64,000 nt of DNA from Streptomyces sp. NBC_01232 (GTDB lineage: Bacteria > Actinomycetota > Actinomycetes > Streptomycetales > Streptomycetaceae), in NCBI RefSeq assembly GCF_035989885.1, contig NZ_CP108518.1, positions 7,741,001-7,805,000 of the forward strand. Direction: 5' to 3'. The position numbers and the translations under genes are program-made. The notes below the pieces were generated by a model that saw only the letters and a program-made list of their open reading frames with translations, searched no databases and was not told the DNA's origin. Below, piece after piece: positions 15,995-23,660 of this stretch; the stretch's first letter is position 1, and each line of letters starts with the position of its first letter.

Positions 15995-17191
15995 GTGCCC
16001 ATTGCCGTCATCGCCCTGTCCCTCAGCGGCTTCGCCATCGGAGTCGCCGAGTTCATCATCGCGGGGATCCTCCCCGACATCGGATCCGACCTCTCCGTCT
16101 CCATCCCCACCGCTGGACTGCTGGTGTCCGGGTACGCGCTCGGCGTCGTCATCGGCGCCCCCGGCCTCACCGTCCTGTGTGCCCGCACCGAACGCCGTAG
16201 CCTGCTGATCCGGCTCATGGTGCTCTTCCTCGCCGGAACGGTGCTGTCCGCCGTCGCCCCCACCTACGGGCTGCTCATGGCGGGCCGGGTGCTGTCCGCC
16301 CTCGCCCACGGCGCGTTCTTCGGCGTCGCGATGGTGGTCGCCTCCGATCTCGTTCCCGAGGACCGCAAGGGCCGCGCCGTGTCGATGGTCGCCGCGGGTC
16401 TCACCCTCTCCACCATCCTCGGCGTCCCGGCGGGCACCTTCATCGGCCAGCACTTCGGCTGGCGCTGGGCCTTCTGGATGGTCGCCCTCTTCGCCGCGAT
16501 GGGCCTGGCGGGCATCATCTCGCTCGTGCCCCGTACCCCGGCGCCCGAGGGCACCGGGCTGCGCGCCGAACTGACCGTACTGCGCCGCCCCCAGGTGCTT
16601 CTGGTCCTGCTCACCACCGTGCTCGGCTTCGGCGGCGTCATGACCTCGTACACCTACATCGCCGAAATGGTCACCCAGGTCACCGGTTTCGCCGACGACG
16701 CCGTCACGCTGATCATGGTGCTCTTCGGCGTCGGCATGTTCGTCGGCAACCTGGTCAGCGGCCGGATCGCGGACCGCGCCCCCAAGAGCGCCATGTGCGG
16801 TGCGCTGGCCCTGCTCACCCTCGTACTCGGCGCGTTCACCTTCACGGTGCACGACAAGGCGGCCACCTGCGTGACCGTCTTCCTCTTCGGCGCGGCCACC
16901 TTCGCCACCATCGCCCCGCTCCAGATGCGGATCATGACCAAGGCCGACGGCGCCCCCACCCTCGCCTCGGCGTCGAACATCGCCGCCTTCAACCTCGCCA
17001 ACGCCGCCGGCCCGCTGCTCGGCGGCAGGATCATCTCGGCCGGCCTCGGCTACCCCGCCCTCAACTGGGCCGGTGCCCTCGTCACCCTCGCCGGACTCCT
17101 CCTCGCCGGGCTCGGCGTGGCGGCGGAGCGCAGGGAGCGGGCGGCCACGTCCGCCGTCGCCTCACCGAGCGGCAGCGCAGCCGTGCACTGA
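15995..17191 (+). CDS. MFS drug-efflux transporter (DHA1-like)
   Basis: A 398-aa membrane protein with about twelve hydrophobic segments. It opens with SGFAIGVAEFIIAGILPDI, the hallmark of the AraJ/YdhP-type DHA1 subfamily, and carries ARTERRSLL between TM2 and TM3 and VPAGTFIGQHFGWRWAF around TM5. The frame extends far upstream (14978), but GTG at 15995 has AGGAG 8 nt upstream and precedes the first membrane helix directly. These carriers export drugs or small metabolites by proton antiport. Placed within the biosynthetic genes, it is the likely product exporter or self-resistance gene. Confidence 0.9.
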   Translation: MPIAVIALSLSGFAIGVAEFIIAGILPDIGSDLSVSIPTAGLLVSGYALGVVIGAPGLTVLCARTERRSLLIRLMVLFLAGTVLSAVAPTYGLLMAGRVLSALAHGAFFGVAMVVASDLVPEDRKGRAVSMVAAGLTLSTILGVPAGTFIGQHFGWRWAFWMVALFAAMGLAGIISLVPRTPAPEGTGLRAELTVLRRPQVLLVLLTTVLGFGGVMTSYTYIAEMVTQVTGFADDAVTLIMVLFGVGMFVGNLVSGRIADRAPKSAMCGALALLTLVLGAFTFTVHDKAATCVTVFLFGAATFATIAPLQMRIMTKADGAPTLASASNIAAFNLANAAGPLLGGRIISAGLGYPALNWAGALVTLAGLLLAGLGVAAERRERAATSAVASPSGSAAVH

Positions 17192-17197
17192 ACGCCC

Positions 17198-17223
17198 GTG
17201 GATCCGATCCGTGGATCCGATCC
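17198..17223. repeat. 13-bp tandem duplication (GTGGATCCGATCC x2)
   Basis: Two exact adjacent copies of GTGGATCCGATCC (17198-17210 and 17211-17223), followed by a degenerate third (CTTGATCCATCGAG), sit between the exporter stop and the AfsA-like start. They could be slippage duplicates or a small operator; nothing else in the 78-bp gap looks like a promoter. Confidence 0.6.
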
Positions 17224-17269
17224 CTTGATCCATCGAGCTGTTGAGCCATCGATACGAAAGGAACTCACC

Positions 17270-18232
17270 GTGGAAGCAACCGTCCTCGACGCACCCCCCG
17301 GCTCCACCACCCCCGCCTACGACCGGACCGTGTCGCGCTCGCTCGTCCACCGCTGGTCCCTGTCCGAGGTGTTCCTCACCGATTCCGTCGCCACCGGCGA
17401 GGGCACCTTCACGGCCGCCGCGCAACTGCCCCTCTCCCACGGGTACTTCCGCGACCACACGGCGGGACGTAGCTTCCACGACCCGCTGCTGGTGCTGGAG
17501 AGCTGCCGCCAGGCGGTCACCCACGCCGCGCACATCTACGAGGCGGTGCCGCGCGACACCACGTTCATGGTCACGTCCTGGACGCTCGACATCACCGAGC
17601 CGCAGGCGCTGCGATGCGGTGAACGGCCCGGGGAACTGCGCATGGACGCGGAGGTCACCGAACGCGGCCGGCGCGGCGGACGGCTGCGCCGGCTGGCCTT
17701 CGCCATGGACCTCACGCTCGACGGCCACGTCCTGGGCCGGCTCACCATGGACACCAACTGCACCCCCACCGACCAGTACCACGCCCTGCGCCGCATGCAG
17801 CGCGGCACCGCCGTCCCCACGGCGTTCACCCTGCCCGCCGAGCCCGACGGAGCGCCGGTCGAGCCGGCCCGGGTACGCCGGCTGGACCCGGCGAACAGCG
17901 TCCTGGACGCCGTACACATGGACCCGGCCACCCTCACCGCCCGGCTCAGCCCCCGCACCTTCCGCAACCGCAGCATGTACGACCACCCCTACGACCACGT
18001 CCCGGCCATGGTCTTCAGCGAGGCGGCGCGCCAGTGCGCCCTGCTGCTCGGCCCACAGGACACCGCCGCCCGCGTCCTGCAGCTGCACGGCCGCTTCCTG
18101 AAGTTCGCGGAACTGGACGACGAGGTGCGCCTGTCCGCCGTACGCGAGGAGGACGGCGGCCGGGGGGCCCTGCGGATGAGCGCCGTCCAGCAGGACGAAA
18201 CAGTGGCCGAAGTACTCGTGGCACTGGGCTGA
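17270..18232 (+). CDS. AfsA/ScbA-like butyrolactone-forming enzyme
   Basis: A 320-aa protein of two tandem hotdog domains, the A-factor synthase family. N-terminal half: FTAAAQLPLSHGYFRDHTAG and DPLLVLESCRQA (Glu77, Arg80). C-terminal half: RTFRNRSMYDHPYDHVPAMV and FSEAARQ (Glu251, Arg254). These acidic and Arg positions correspond closely to residues reported as essential in ScbA. AfsA esterifies dihydroxyacetone phosphate with a beta-ketoacyl-ACP to give a phosphorylated butenolide. GTG 17270 has AAAGGAA 7 nt upstream; the earlier ATG frame is not preferred. No TetR-type receptor gene is near, so the product may be a metabolite, not an autoregulator. Confidence 0.88.
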   Translation: MEATVLDAPPGSTTPAYDRTVSRSLVHRWSLSEVFLTDSVATGEGTFTAAAQLPLSHGYFRDHTAGRSFHDPLLVLESCRQAVTHAAHIYEAVPRDTTFMVTSWTLDITEPQALRCGERPGELRMDAEVTERGRRGGRLRRLAFAMDLTLDGHVLGRLTMDTNCTPTDQYHALRRMQRGTAVPTAFTLPAEPDGAPVEPARVRRLDPANSVLDAVHMDPATLTARLSPRTFRNRSMYDHPYDHVPAMVFSEAARQCALLLGPQDTAARVLQLHGRFLKFAELDDEVRLSAVREEDGGRGALRMSAVQQDETVAEVLVALG

Positions 18233-18285
18233 CCCGGCCTCCCCTTCCCTCCCCTTTCCCCTCTCTCCTTCCTCCGGAGTTCTCC

Positions 18286-18972
18286 GTGACCACGGCACTG
18301 CCGACCACCACACACGCTGTCGCGTTCTTCGACGTCGACGAGACGCTCACCACCGTCAAGACCATGTTCGACTTCTACGACTTCTTCCTGAACGCCGTCG
18401 GGCACACCCCGCAGGAACAGCAGAGGCTTCAGCAGGACGCCCGCGACCTGCTCCGCCCCGGCCTGCCCCGGGAGCAGGGCAACCGGCTCTTCTACCGGCG
18501 ATTCGCGGGCTACGGGGCGGAGCGGACGGCGGCCGTCGGCCGGGACTGGTTCGCACAACACCTGCGCAGGGGCGGCTTCTTCCACCAGGACGTCCTCGCG
18601 GCGCTCACCGCGCACCGGGAGCGGGGGCTGGCCACCGTCCTCGTCTCCGGTTCCTTCCCCGCACCCCTGGAGCCCGTGGCCGCCCACGTCGGCGCCGACG
18701 TGGTGCTGTGCACGCGCCCGGAGATCCGGGACGGGGTGTACACCGGGGAGGTGGAGACGACGATGATCGGCGATGCCAAGGCCCGGTCCGCCCGGGAGCT
18801 CCTGTCCGCGCGCGGCATCCGCCCCGAGGAGTGCCACGCGTACGGCGACCACGTCTCCGACCTGGGGCTCCTGCGCCTCGTCGGCCATCCGGTCGTCGTC
18901 GGCGACCACCCGGACCTCCTGACGGAGGCCGAGCTGCACGGCTGGCCCCACCTGGCGGGCGTCCCGTCCTGA
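18286..18972 (+). CDS. HAD-IB family phosphatase
   Basis: A 228-aa HAD-superfamily hydrolase of subclass IB (SerB-like). Motif I is FFDVDET (nucleophile Asp16, acid/base Asp18), motif II is VLVSGSF, motif III is the Lys in GDAKARS and motif IV is YGDHVSDLGLL. These enzymes remove phosphate from small molecules. GTG start follows CCGGAG by 6 nt, 53 bp after the AfsA-like stop. The pairing with an AfsA homologue mirrors mmfL-mmfP of methylenomycin furan biosynthesis, where the phosphatase removes the dihydroxyacetone-derived phosphate. That role is the best inference here. Confidence 0.87.
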   Translation: MTTALPTTTHAVAFFDVDETLTTVKTMFDFYDFFLNAVGHTPQEQQRLQQDARDLLRPGLPREQGNRLFYRRFAGYGAERTAAVGRDWFAQHLRRGGFFHQDVLAALTAHRERGLATVLVSGSFPAPLEPVAAHVGADVVLCTRPEIRDGVYTGEVETTMIGDAKARSARELLSARGIRPEECHAYGDHVSDLGLLRLVGHPVVVGDHPDLLTEAELHGWPHLAGVPS

Positions 18973-19007
18973 CCCACCCGCCACCCCGCCCGGCCCGCCG
19001 GAGCCGG

Positions 19008-19532
19008 CTACACGCAGACCGGCGGGTCCGGGTAGGAGCAACCGGCGTAGGTGTCGCCCTCGTAGGTGATGCCGCCTTCCATCGGCTGGTCGCAGGTGCC
19101 GCAGTTGACGGCGAAGGACGGGTTGACGCGGAGGAAGGCGGCGTTCTTCAGCTCGAAGATCGCCTTCACCGCCTCCGCTCCGTGCTCCTTGATCCCGTGC
19201 TGCAGGAAGTCGAACGCGCTGAACTCGTGGCCCTTCTTGCACGCGAACCGGCCGAACCGGAAGGGGCCGATGTCCAGGATCCCCAGCTCGGACTCGATCC
19301 GCGCCTTCTCCTCGGCCGACACCGGTTCGAGCCGGGAGGCCTTGACGAGTTCGGGAGTCCAGTGCAGGTCCCGGAGCGTGCGGGCCTGCTCACGGGACAG
19401 GTAGAAGGAGGCGGTTCTACGGCTCTTGATGGTCTCCTGCACGAGGGCCACGATCGCGTCGTCGTCCGCCGAGACGACGACCTTCCCCCTGCCGACAGCT
19501 GATTCGATCTGGGCCAGCAAAGAATTGTCCAC
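19008..19532 (-). CDS. Uncharacterised protein with zinc-ribbon-like cysteines
   Basis: A 174-aa protein I do not recognise. A helical N-terminal half (about 1-90, rich in Glu/Ala/Arg) is followed by FACKKGHEF (Cys/His) and, about 45 residues later, NCGTCDQP, which together resemble a C-x3-H ... C-x2-C zinc-binding knuckle. The C-terminus GDTYAGCSYPDPPVCV holds two more cysteines and is short and proline-rich. GTG at 19532 has GGAAGGA 6 nt upstream; the frame extends to 19640 but without a ribosome site. Monocistronic, convergent with the HAD gene. Function unknown. Confidence 0.65.
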   Translation of the reverse strand: MDNSLLAQIESAVGRGKVVVSADDDAIVALVQETIKSRRTASFYLSREQARTLRDLHWTPELVKASRLEPVSAEEKARIESELGILDIGPFRFGRFACKKGHEFSAFDFLQHGIKEHGAEAVKAIFELKNAAFLRVNPSFAVNCGTCDQPMEGGITYEGDTYAGCSYPDPPVCV

Positions 19533-19812
19533 GACGCATCCTTCCAGGTCTGCATCCTGAATCCGGTCTTGCGTTCGCGGGGAACTATTCCGTTCGGCGG
19601 CCCTGTCGGGCAGCCGCCACACGGGGGGCCTCACCCACACGGCAGTCCCACCGGCCCGCAGGCCGCGGTGCCCGGCCGGCGGGACGCGCGCCCTCCGGTC
19701 CAGGGGGCCTACGGGCAGTTGGACTTGCCGGCCCGCCGCCCGGGCCGTACGGCGCAGGAGGCGGAGCCGCCCGCAAGCTCCTCCAGAGCTGGCCCATCCC
19801 GGACTGACCGGG

Positions 19813-20763
19813 TCACCACCGGGCGCGCAGTACTCCGTCGTCGTCGGGCAGGACGCCGCAGAGCAGCGGTTCGCGTGCGTCGACGTAGAGGGACAGGGTG
19901 CACGCCGCCCGCGCCCCGGCCAGCAGGACGGCGAACTGCTCGTATTCGGTGTCGTCGACGATCGCGGCGCTGATCGTCCCGTCCTGCGCCTCCCAGACGA
20001 TCTCCACGGATTCGTCCTCGGGCAGCGCGGCGAGGACCGCGCCGACGTCAGGGGTCAGGTCGGGCCATACGGCCAGCATGGCGCGCGGGCCGAGACCGGC
20101 GCGCACCGTGTCGAGGTTCTCGGCCGTGAGCCGGTGCCAGCGTGCGGCGTTGCGGACGAAGGTCTCCTCCAGGAGCGCCGTCTGCCGTGACGCGAGCACC
20201 GTGCGTACGCGTGCCCAGAAGTCCTCGTCGGCGGCCTCGGTCATTTCCGGTTCATCGAGATCCGCCGCGTAGGGCGAGCCCGTGATCGGCTCCGGGAAGA
20301 GGCCGAGTTCCCGTGTGCGGGCCACGGCTTCGGTGCAGGGCCGGTCGCTGACCACGTACACGTACTGGTCCCATCCGACGTGGACGGCGAACGCGTCCCC
20401 CACCTCCAGCCGGCACCAGGCGCCCTGGTCACGGAGCATGCCCCGGATCAGCTCCAGCGCCACCGGGAGGGAGACCTCGGCCCCGTCGTGGTAGCCGGTG
20501 AGGTCGGGCGGGAAGAGCCCGGCGAGGCCGTGCCCCTCCGCGGCCGGCTCCAGGCCGAAGTGGACGAAGCCGGTGACCCCGGGCTCGCGGATCTCCAGAC
20601 GGTCGATGCCCGAGGCCTCCGCGAAGGCGGCGATCGCCGCCAGATACGCCGCTTCGACCGGCCCGTGGTCACTGGCCGTGTCCTCGGCGCCGTCGTAGTG
20701 GCCGTGCTCGTCGCGGTCGGCGGGGTCGTACTTGGTGATCCGGTGGACGATGGACGGCGGCAC
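19813..20763 (-). CDS. Uncharacterised 316-aa soluble protein
   Basis: A 316-aa acidic protein with no signal peptide or membrane segment. Two alpha/beta regions are apparent: residues about 30-170 (GVTGFVHFGLEP, DAFAVHVGWDQYVYVVSDRP) and about 180-316 (LTPDVGAVLAALPEDESVEI, DTEYEQFAVLLAGARAACTL). It resembles conserved Streptomyces hypothetical proteins with no assigned role. GTG start with AGGGAGCAGC just upstream. It stands alone: 280 bp without features separate it from the gene at 19008, and 234 bp separate it from the MarR gene end. No function can be offered. Confidence 0.65.
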   Translation of the reverse strand: MPPSIVHRITKYDPADRDEHGHYDGAEDTASDHGPVEAAYLAAIAAFAEASGIDRLEIREPGVTGFVHFGLEPAAEGHGLAGLFPPDLTGYHDGAEVSLPVALELIRGMLRDQGAWCRLEVGDAFAVHVGWDQYVYVVSDRPCTEAVARTRELGLFPEPITGSPYAADLDEPEMTEAADEDFWARVRTVLASRQTALLEETFVRNAARWHRLTAENLDTVRAGLGPRAMLAVWPDLTPDVGAVLAALPEDESVEIVWEAQDGTISAAIVDDTEYEQFAVLLAGARAACTLSLYVDAREPLLCGVLPDDDGVLRARW

Positions 20764-20997
20764 GCTGCTCCCTGGACGGTCAGAAGGGGGGGCCAGCGTA
20801 GTTCCCCGGTCCCGTCCGTAAGAGAGGCACCCCCGGCGGCGGGCCCGGGCTGTCTCCTCCCCGGATCCTGCCGGGCCCGCGGCGCCCGGGTGCCACCGGG
20901 TCCGCGTACGGCCGGCGTACGGGTGATGCCCCTGGCGTCGCCACGTGACCTCGGGACCTGTGAGCCCGTGCCGAGGGAGTCGGCCGCGCGGGCGTCT

Positions 20998-21504
20998 CTA
21001 CGGGGCGGGAGTCACGGGTGCCCGAGGGGCCGTCGGGTGGCATGCGGCGGGGGTGTCGTCTTCCTCCGTGCGCGGCCAGTACCGTCCCTCGAGGGCCTCC
21101 GCGCTGCGGTTGAGCCGGACCAGGACGTCCTCCAGCTCCCGTACCTCCTCGGGGGACCAGCCGGCGACCACCCGGGCCAGGCAGGACCGGTTCACCTCAC
21201 GGTCTTCGGCGAGCCGGCTCCCGCCCTGGACGGTGATGCGGAGCTTGCGGGCCATGCCGCCGTCCGGGTCCGCGACGCGCTCGGCCAGTCCGCAGCGCAG
21301 GAGCGCGGCCGTCTGGCGGTTCACGGTCGAGGTGTCGAGCCCGAAGGCCTCCGCCAACTGTCCGATGGACATGGGGCCTTGCGTCTCGATCCGGCTGAGC
21401 AGCAGGTACGCCGACCGCTCCAGACGTTCGGGGTCGCGCTCGCGCCGCGCAAGCACCTGGTGCCGCGAGAGCAGCATCAGCTCCCGCTCCAGTTTCTCCA
21501 GCAC
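20998..21504 (-). CDS. MarR-family repressor
   Basis: A 168-aa winged-helix regulator. SIGQLAEAFGLDTSTVNRQTAALLRCGLAERV shows helices 3-4 of the MarR fold, and GMARKLRITVQG the wing. MarR proteins bind short palindromes as dimers and release on binding phenolic or electrophilic ligands. GTG at 21504 follows GGGAGG; the frame extends to 21777 over the divergent promoter, but that part is not protein-like. It is divergent from the old yellow enzyme gene at 21689, and a dyad at 21611-21639 between them is the likely operator. Confidence 0.85.
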   Translation of the reverse strand: MLEKLERELMLLSRHQVLARRERDPERLERSAYLLLSRIETQGPMSIGQLAEAFGLDTSTVNRQTAALLRCGLAERVADPDGGMARKLRITVQGGSRLAEDREVNRSCLARVVAGWSPEEVRELEDVLVRLNRSAEALEGRYWPRTEEDDTPAACHPTAPRAPVTPAP

Positions 21505-21610
21505 TGAGCCTCCCGCTCCTTCCGGCGCCCCATTATCGCCGACCCGTGGACCGGCGGACCCCTGCCGGGGTGGCCCGTGGGCGGCGCCGTGCGAGGGCCG
21601 GGCGGCAATA

Positions 21611-21639
21611 TGCATGATACATAGCGTGTGTACTATGCA
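21611..21639. promoter_or_regulatory. Probable MarR operator dyad
   Basis: TGCATGATACAT (21611-21622) and GTGTACTATGCA (21628-21639) form an inverted repeat with three mismatched positions and a 5-bp centre. It is an unusually A/T-rich patch in the 184-bp divergent gap between the MarR and old yellow enzyme genes, where an autoregulating MarR protein would bind. Assigned by position and symmetry only. Confidence 0.6.
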
Positions 21640-21688
21640 CTTCTCGTTGTCACCCCGACGAGCCACAGCCTCACCCCGGAGGACCCGC

Positions 21689-22819
21689 ATGACCATCACC
21701 ACGTCCACCGCCTCCCGCGCGGCCGAGATCCTGTCCCGGCCCGTCACGCTGAACGGCCTGACCGTCCCCAATCGCATCGCGATGGCTCCGATGACGCGGA
21801 TGTTCTCCCCCGGCGGTGTGCCCGGCGAGGACGTGCAGGCGTACTACGCCAGCAGGGCCGCCGCGGGTGTGGGCCTGATCGTCACCGAGGGCACCTACGT
21901 CGGCCACGACTCCGCCGGGCAGAGCGACCGCGTCCCGCGGTTCCACGGCGAGGACCAGCTGGCCGGGTGGGCGAAGGTCGCCGCGGCCGTGCACGAGGCG
22001 GGCGGCACGATCGTGCCCCAGCTGTGGCACATAGGCATGGTGCGCAAGCAGGGCGAGGCGCCGTACGCCGACGCGCCCGCCGTCGGCCCCTCCGGCATCC
22101 GCGTGGACGGCACCGAGGGGACCGGCAGGGCGATGACCCGCGCCGACCTCGACGACGTCATCGGCGCGTTCGCCGACGCCGCCGCGGAAGCCGCGCGGAT
22201 CGGCTTCGACGGCGTCGAACTGCACGGAGCCCACGGCTACCTGCTCGACCAGTTCCTGTGGGAGCGGACCAACCGGCGCACCGACGCGTACGGCGGCGAC
22301 TCGGTGGCCCGCACGAAGTTCGCGGCGGAGATCGTGGCGGCGGTCCGCGAGCGCGTCCCCGCCGACTTCCCGGTGATCTTCCGCTACTCGCAGTGGAAGC
22401 AGGAGGCCTACGACGCCCGGCTCGCGCAGACCCCGCAGGAGCTGGAGGAGATCCTGGCCCCGCTGGCGGCGGCGGGCGTCGACGCGTTCCACGCCTCCAC
22501 CCGGCGCTACTGGCTCCCGGAGTTCGAGGGCTCGGACCTGAACCTGGCGGGCTGGACCAAGAAGCTCACCGGCCGGCCGGCCATCACCGTCGGCTCGGTC
22601 GGCCTCGACGGCGACTTCATCCGCGCCTTCGCCGGCGAGGGCGCGGCGCTCGGCGACATCGACAACCTCCTGGACCGCATGGAACGCGACGAGTTCGACA
22701 TGGTCGCCGTCGGGCGGGCGCTGCTCCAGGACCCGCACTGGGCGGCGAAGGTCCTCGGTAACCGCTTCGACGAGCTGAAGCCGTACGACGCGGCGGCGCT
22801 CAGGTCGCTCAGCCGGTAG
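21689..22819 (+). CDS. Old yellow enzyme, NADH:flavin oxidoreductase
   Basis: A 376-aa TIM-barrel flavoenzyme. NGLTVPNRIAMAPMTRM is the N-terminal FMN-contacting strand, ELHGAHGYLLDQF holds the substrate-activating His pair, RTDAYGG follows, and VAVGRALLQDPHW is the phosphate-binding C-terminal region. OYEs reduce activated C=C bonds of enones, nitro compounds and nitrate esters with NAD(P)H. GGAGG lies 7 nt before ATG 21689. It is divergent from, and presumably repressed by, the MarR gene at 20998. A second OYE at 55506 is in the same arrangement with another MarR gene but only moderately similar. Confidence 0.9.
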   Translation: MTITTSTASRAAEILSRPVTLNGLTVPNRIAMAPMTRMFSPGGVPGEDVQAYYASRAAAGVGLIVTEGTYVGHDSAGQSDRVPRFHGEDQLAGWAKVAAAVHEAGGTIVPQLWHIGMVRKQGEAPYADAPAVGPSGIRVDGTEGTGRAMTRADLDDVIGAFADAAAEAARIGFDGVELHGAHGYLLDQFLWERTNRRTDAYGGDSVARTKFAAEIVAAVRERVPADFPVIFRYSQWKQEAYDARLAQTPQELEEILAPLAAAGVDAFHASTRRYWLPEFEGSDLNLAGWTKKLTGRPAITVGSVGLDGDFIRAFAGEGAALGDIDNLLDRMERDEFDMVAVGRALLQDPHWAAKVLGNRFDELKPYDAAALRSLSR

Positions 22820-22930
22820 CCGTCCGGACGGCCCTGTCCGAGGGACGGCCCGTGACGTCGGTCCAGCTGACGCTCTGGCCCGGGCCGGCCGGCCGGATCG
22901 GCTCGATTGCACGGGCAGGGCGACGAGCTC

Positions 22931-22961
22931 TTGACCTTGACACGGTGACAAGGCCTTCACT
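22931..22961 (+). promoter_or_regulatory. MerR-type promoter/operator with 19-bp spacer
   Basis: TTGACC (22931-22936) as -35 and TTCACT (22956-22961) as -10 are separated by exactly 19 bp, the elongated spacer typical of MerR-activated promoters. Inside the spacer is the near-perfect palindrome CCTTGACACGGTGACAAGG (22935-22953). It drives the HEAT-repeat gene and the MerR-HEAT gene that follows, consistent with autoregulation by the latter. Confidence 0.75.
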
Positions 22962-22982
22962 GCGGTCGAGGAGGTGGTTGCG

Positions 22983-23657
22983 ATGACCACGGAAGAAGAG
23001 GGACAGGACCCCCGGACGGTGCGAGCGCTCCGAGGGCTGGAGGACGGCAACGCGTCGGTGCGGCTGCGGGTGGCGATGGGGATCGGTCTGGACCCGCAGC
23101 CGCGTTTCGTCGAGAAGCTCGTCGAGCAGTGTGCGATCGAGCCCGATTTCTCCGTGCGCGAGACGCTGACATGGGCGCTCGCCCGTCACCCGGCGTCCGT
23201 CACGGTTCCGCGGCTGATCGACGAGCTCCGTTCCGAGCGGGCGCAGGCGCGCAGTCAGGCGTTGCACACGCTGTCCAAGATCGGGGAACGGCAGGCGTGG
23301 CCGGCGATCACCCGGGCGCTCCTGGCCGACACCGACGACGAGGTGGCGCGGAGTGCCTGGCGGGCAGCGGTCGTGCTCGTGCCCGAAGGGGAGGAGGCCG
23401 GGCTGGCCGGAGTGCTGGCGACACAGCTCGGGCGCGGCGGGCGTGAGATGCAGCTCAGCCTCAGCCGGGCGCTGATCGCCCTGGGGGAGGCCGCATTTGC
23501 GACGCTGGGCGCCGCGATGACGGATACGGACCCGCGCGTGCGCCATCATGCGGTCGCGACGGAAAGGCTGCTGCGCGACCCGGATGCCGGGTTCGACCTC
23601 GCGATCGAGGAGGCGAAGCGCGTTGCGGTCCTGCAGGACACGCCAGGAGGAGCGTAG
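22983..23657 (+). CDS. HEAT-repeat protein
   Basis: A 224-aa all-helical protein built of HEAT-like repeats of about 30 residues: VRALRGLEDGNASVRLRVAM, VRETLTWALARHPA, ARSQALHTLSKIGE, VARSAWRAAVVLVP and VRHHAVATERLLRD. Such scaffolds bind proteins or act as phycobilin-lyase-like platforms; no catalytic motif is visible. GGAGG precedes the ATG. It is cotranscribed with the MerR-HEAT fusion 3 bp downstream, whose C-terminal half has the same repeat type, so the two may interact directly. Confidence 0.8.
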   Translation: MTTEEEGQDPRTVRALRGLEDGNASVRLRVAMGIGLDPQPRFVEKLVEQCAIEPDFSVRETLTWALARHPASVTVPRLIDELRSERAQARSQALHTLSKIGERQAWPAITRALLADTDDEVARSAWRAAVVLVPEGEEAGLAGVLATQLGRGGREMQLSLSRALIALGEAAFATLGAAMTDTDPRVRHHAVATERLLRDPDAGFDLAIEEAKRVAVLQDTPGGA

Positions 23658-23660
23658 GCA

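Noticed and set aside
17270..18232. Complete gamma-butyrolactone signalling system
   Set aside because: No ArpA/ScbR-like TetR receptor in the window and no ARE-type operator seen, so only the enzyme part is supported.
19008..19120. RiPP precursor interpretation of the GG-ITYEG... C-terminus
   Set aside because: The protein is long, has a Cys/His metal-like knuckle before the tail, and no modification enzymes or transporter lie beside it.
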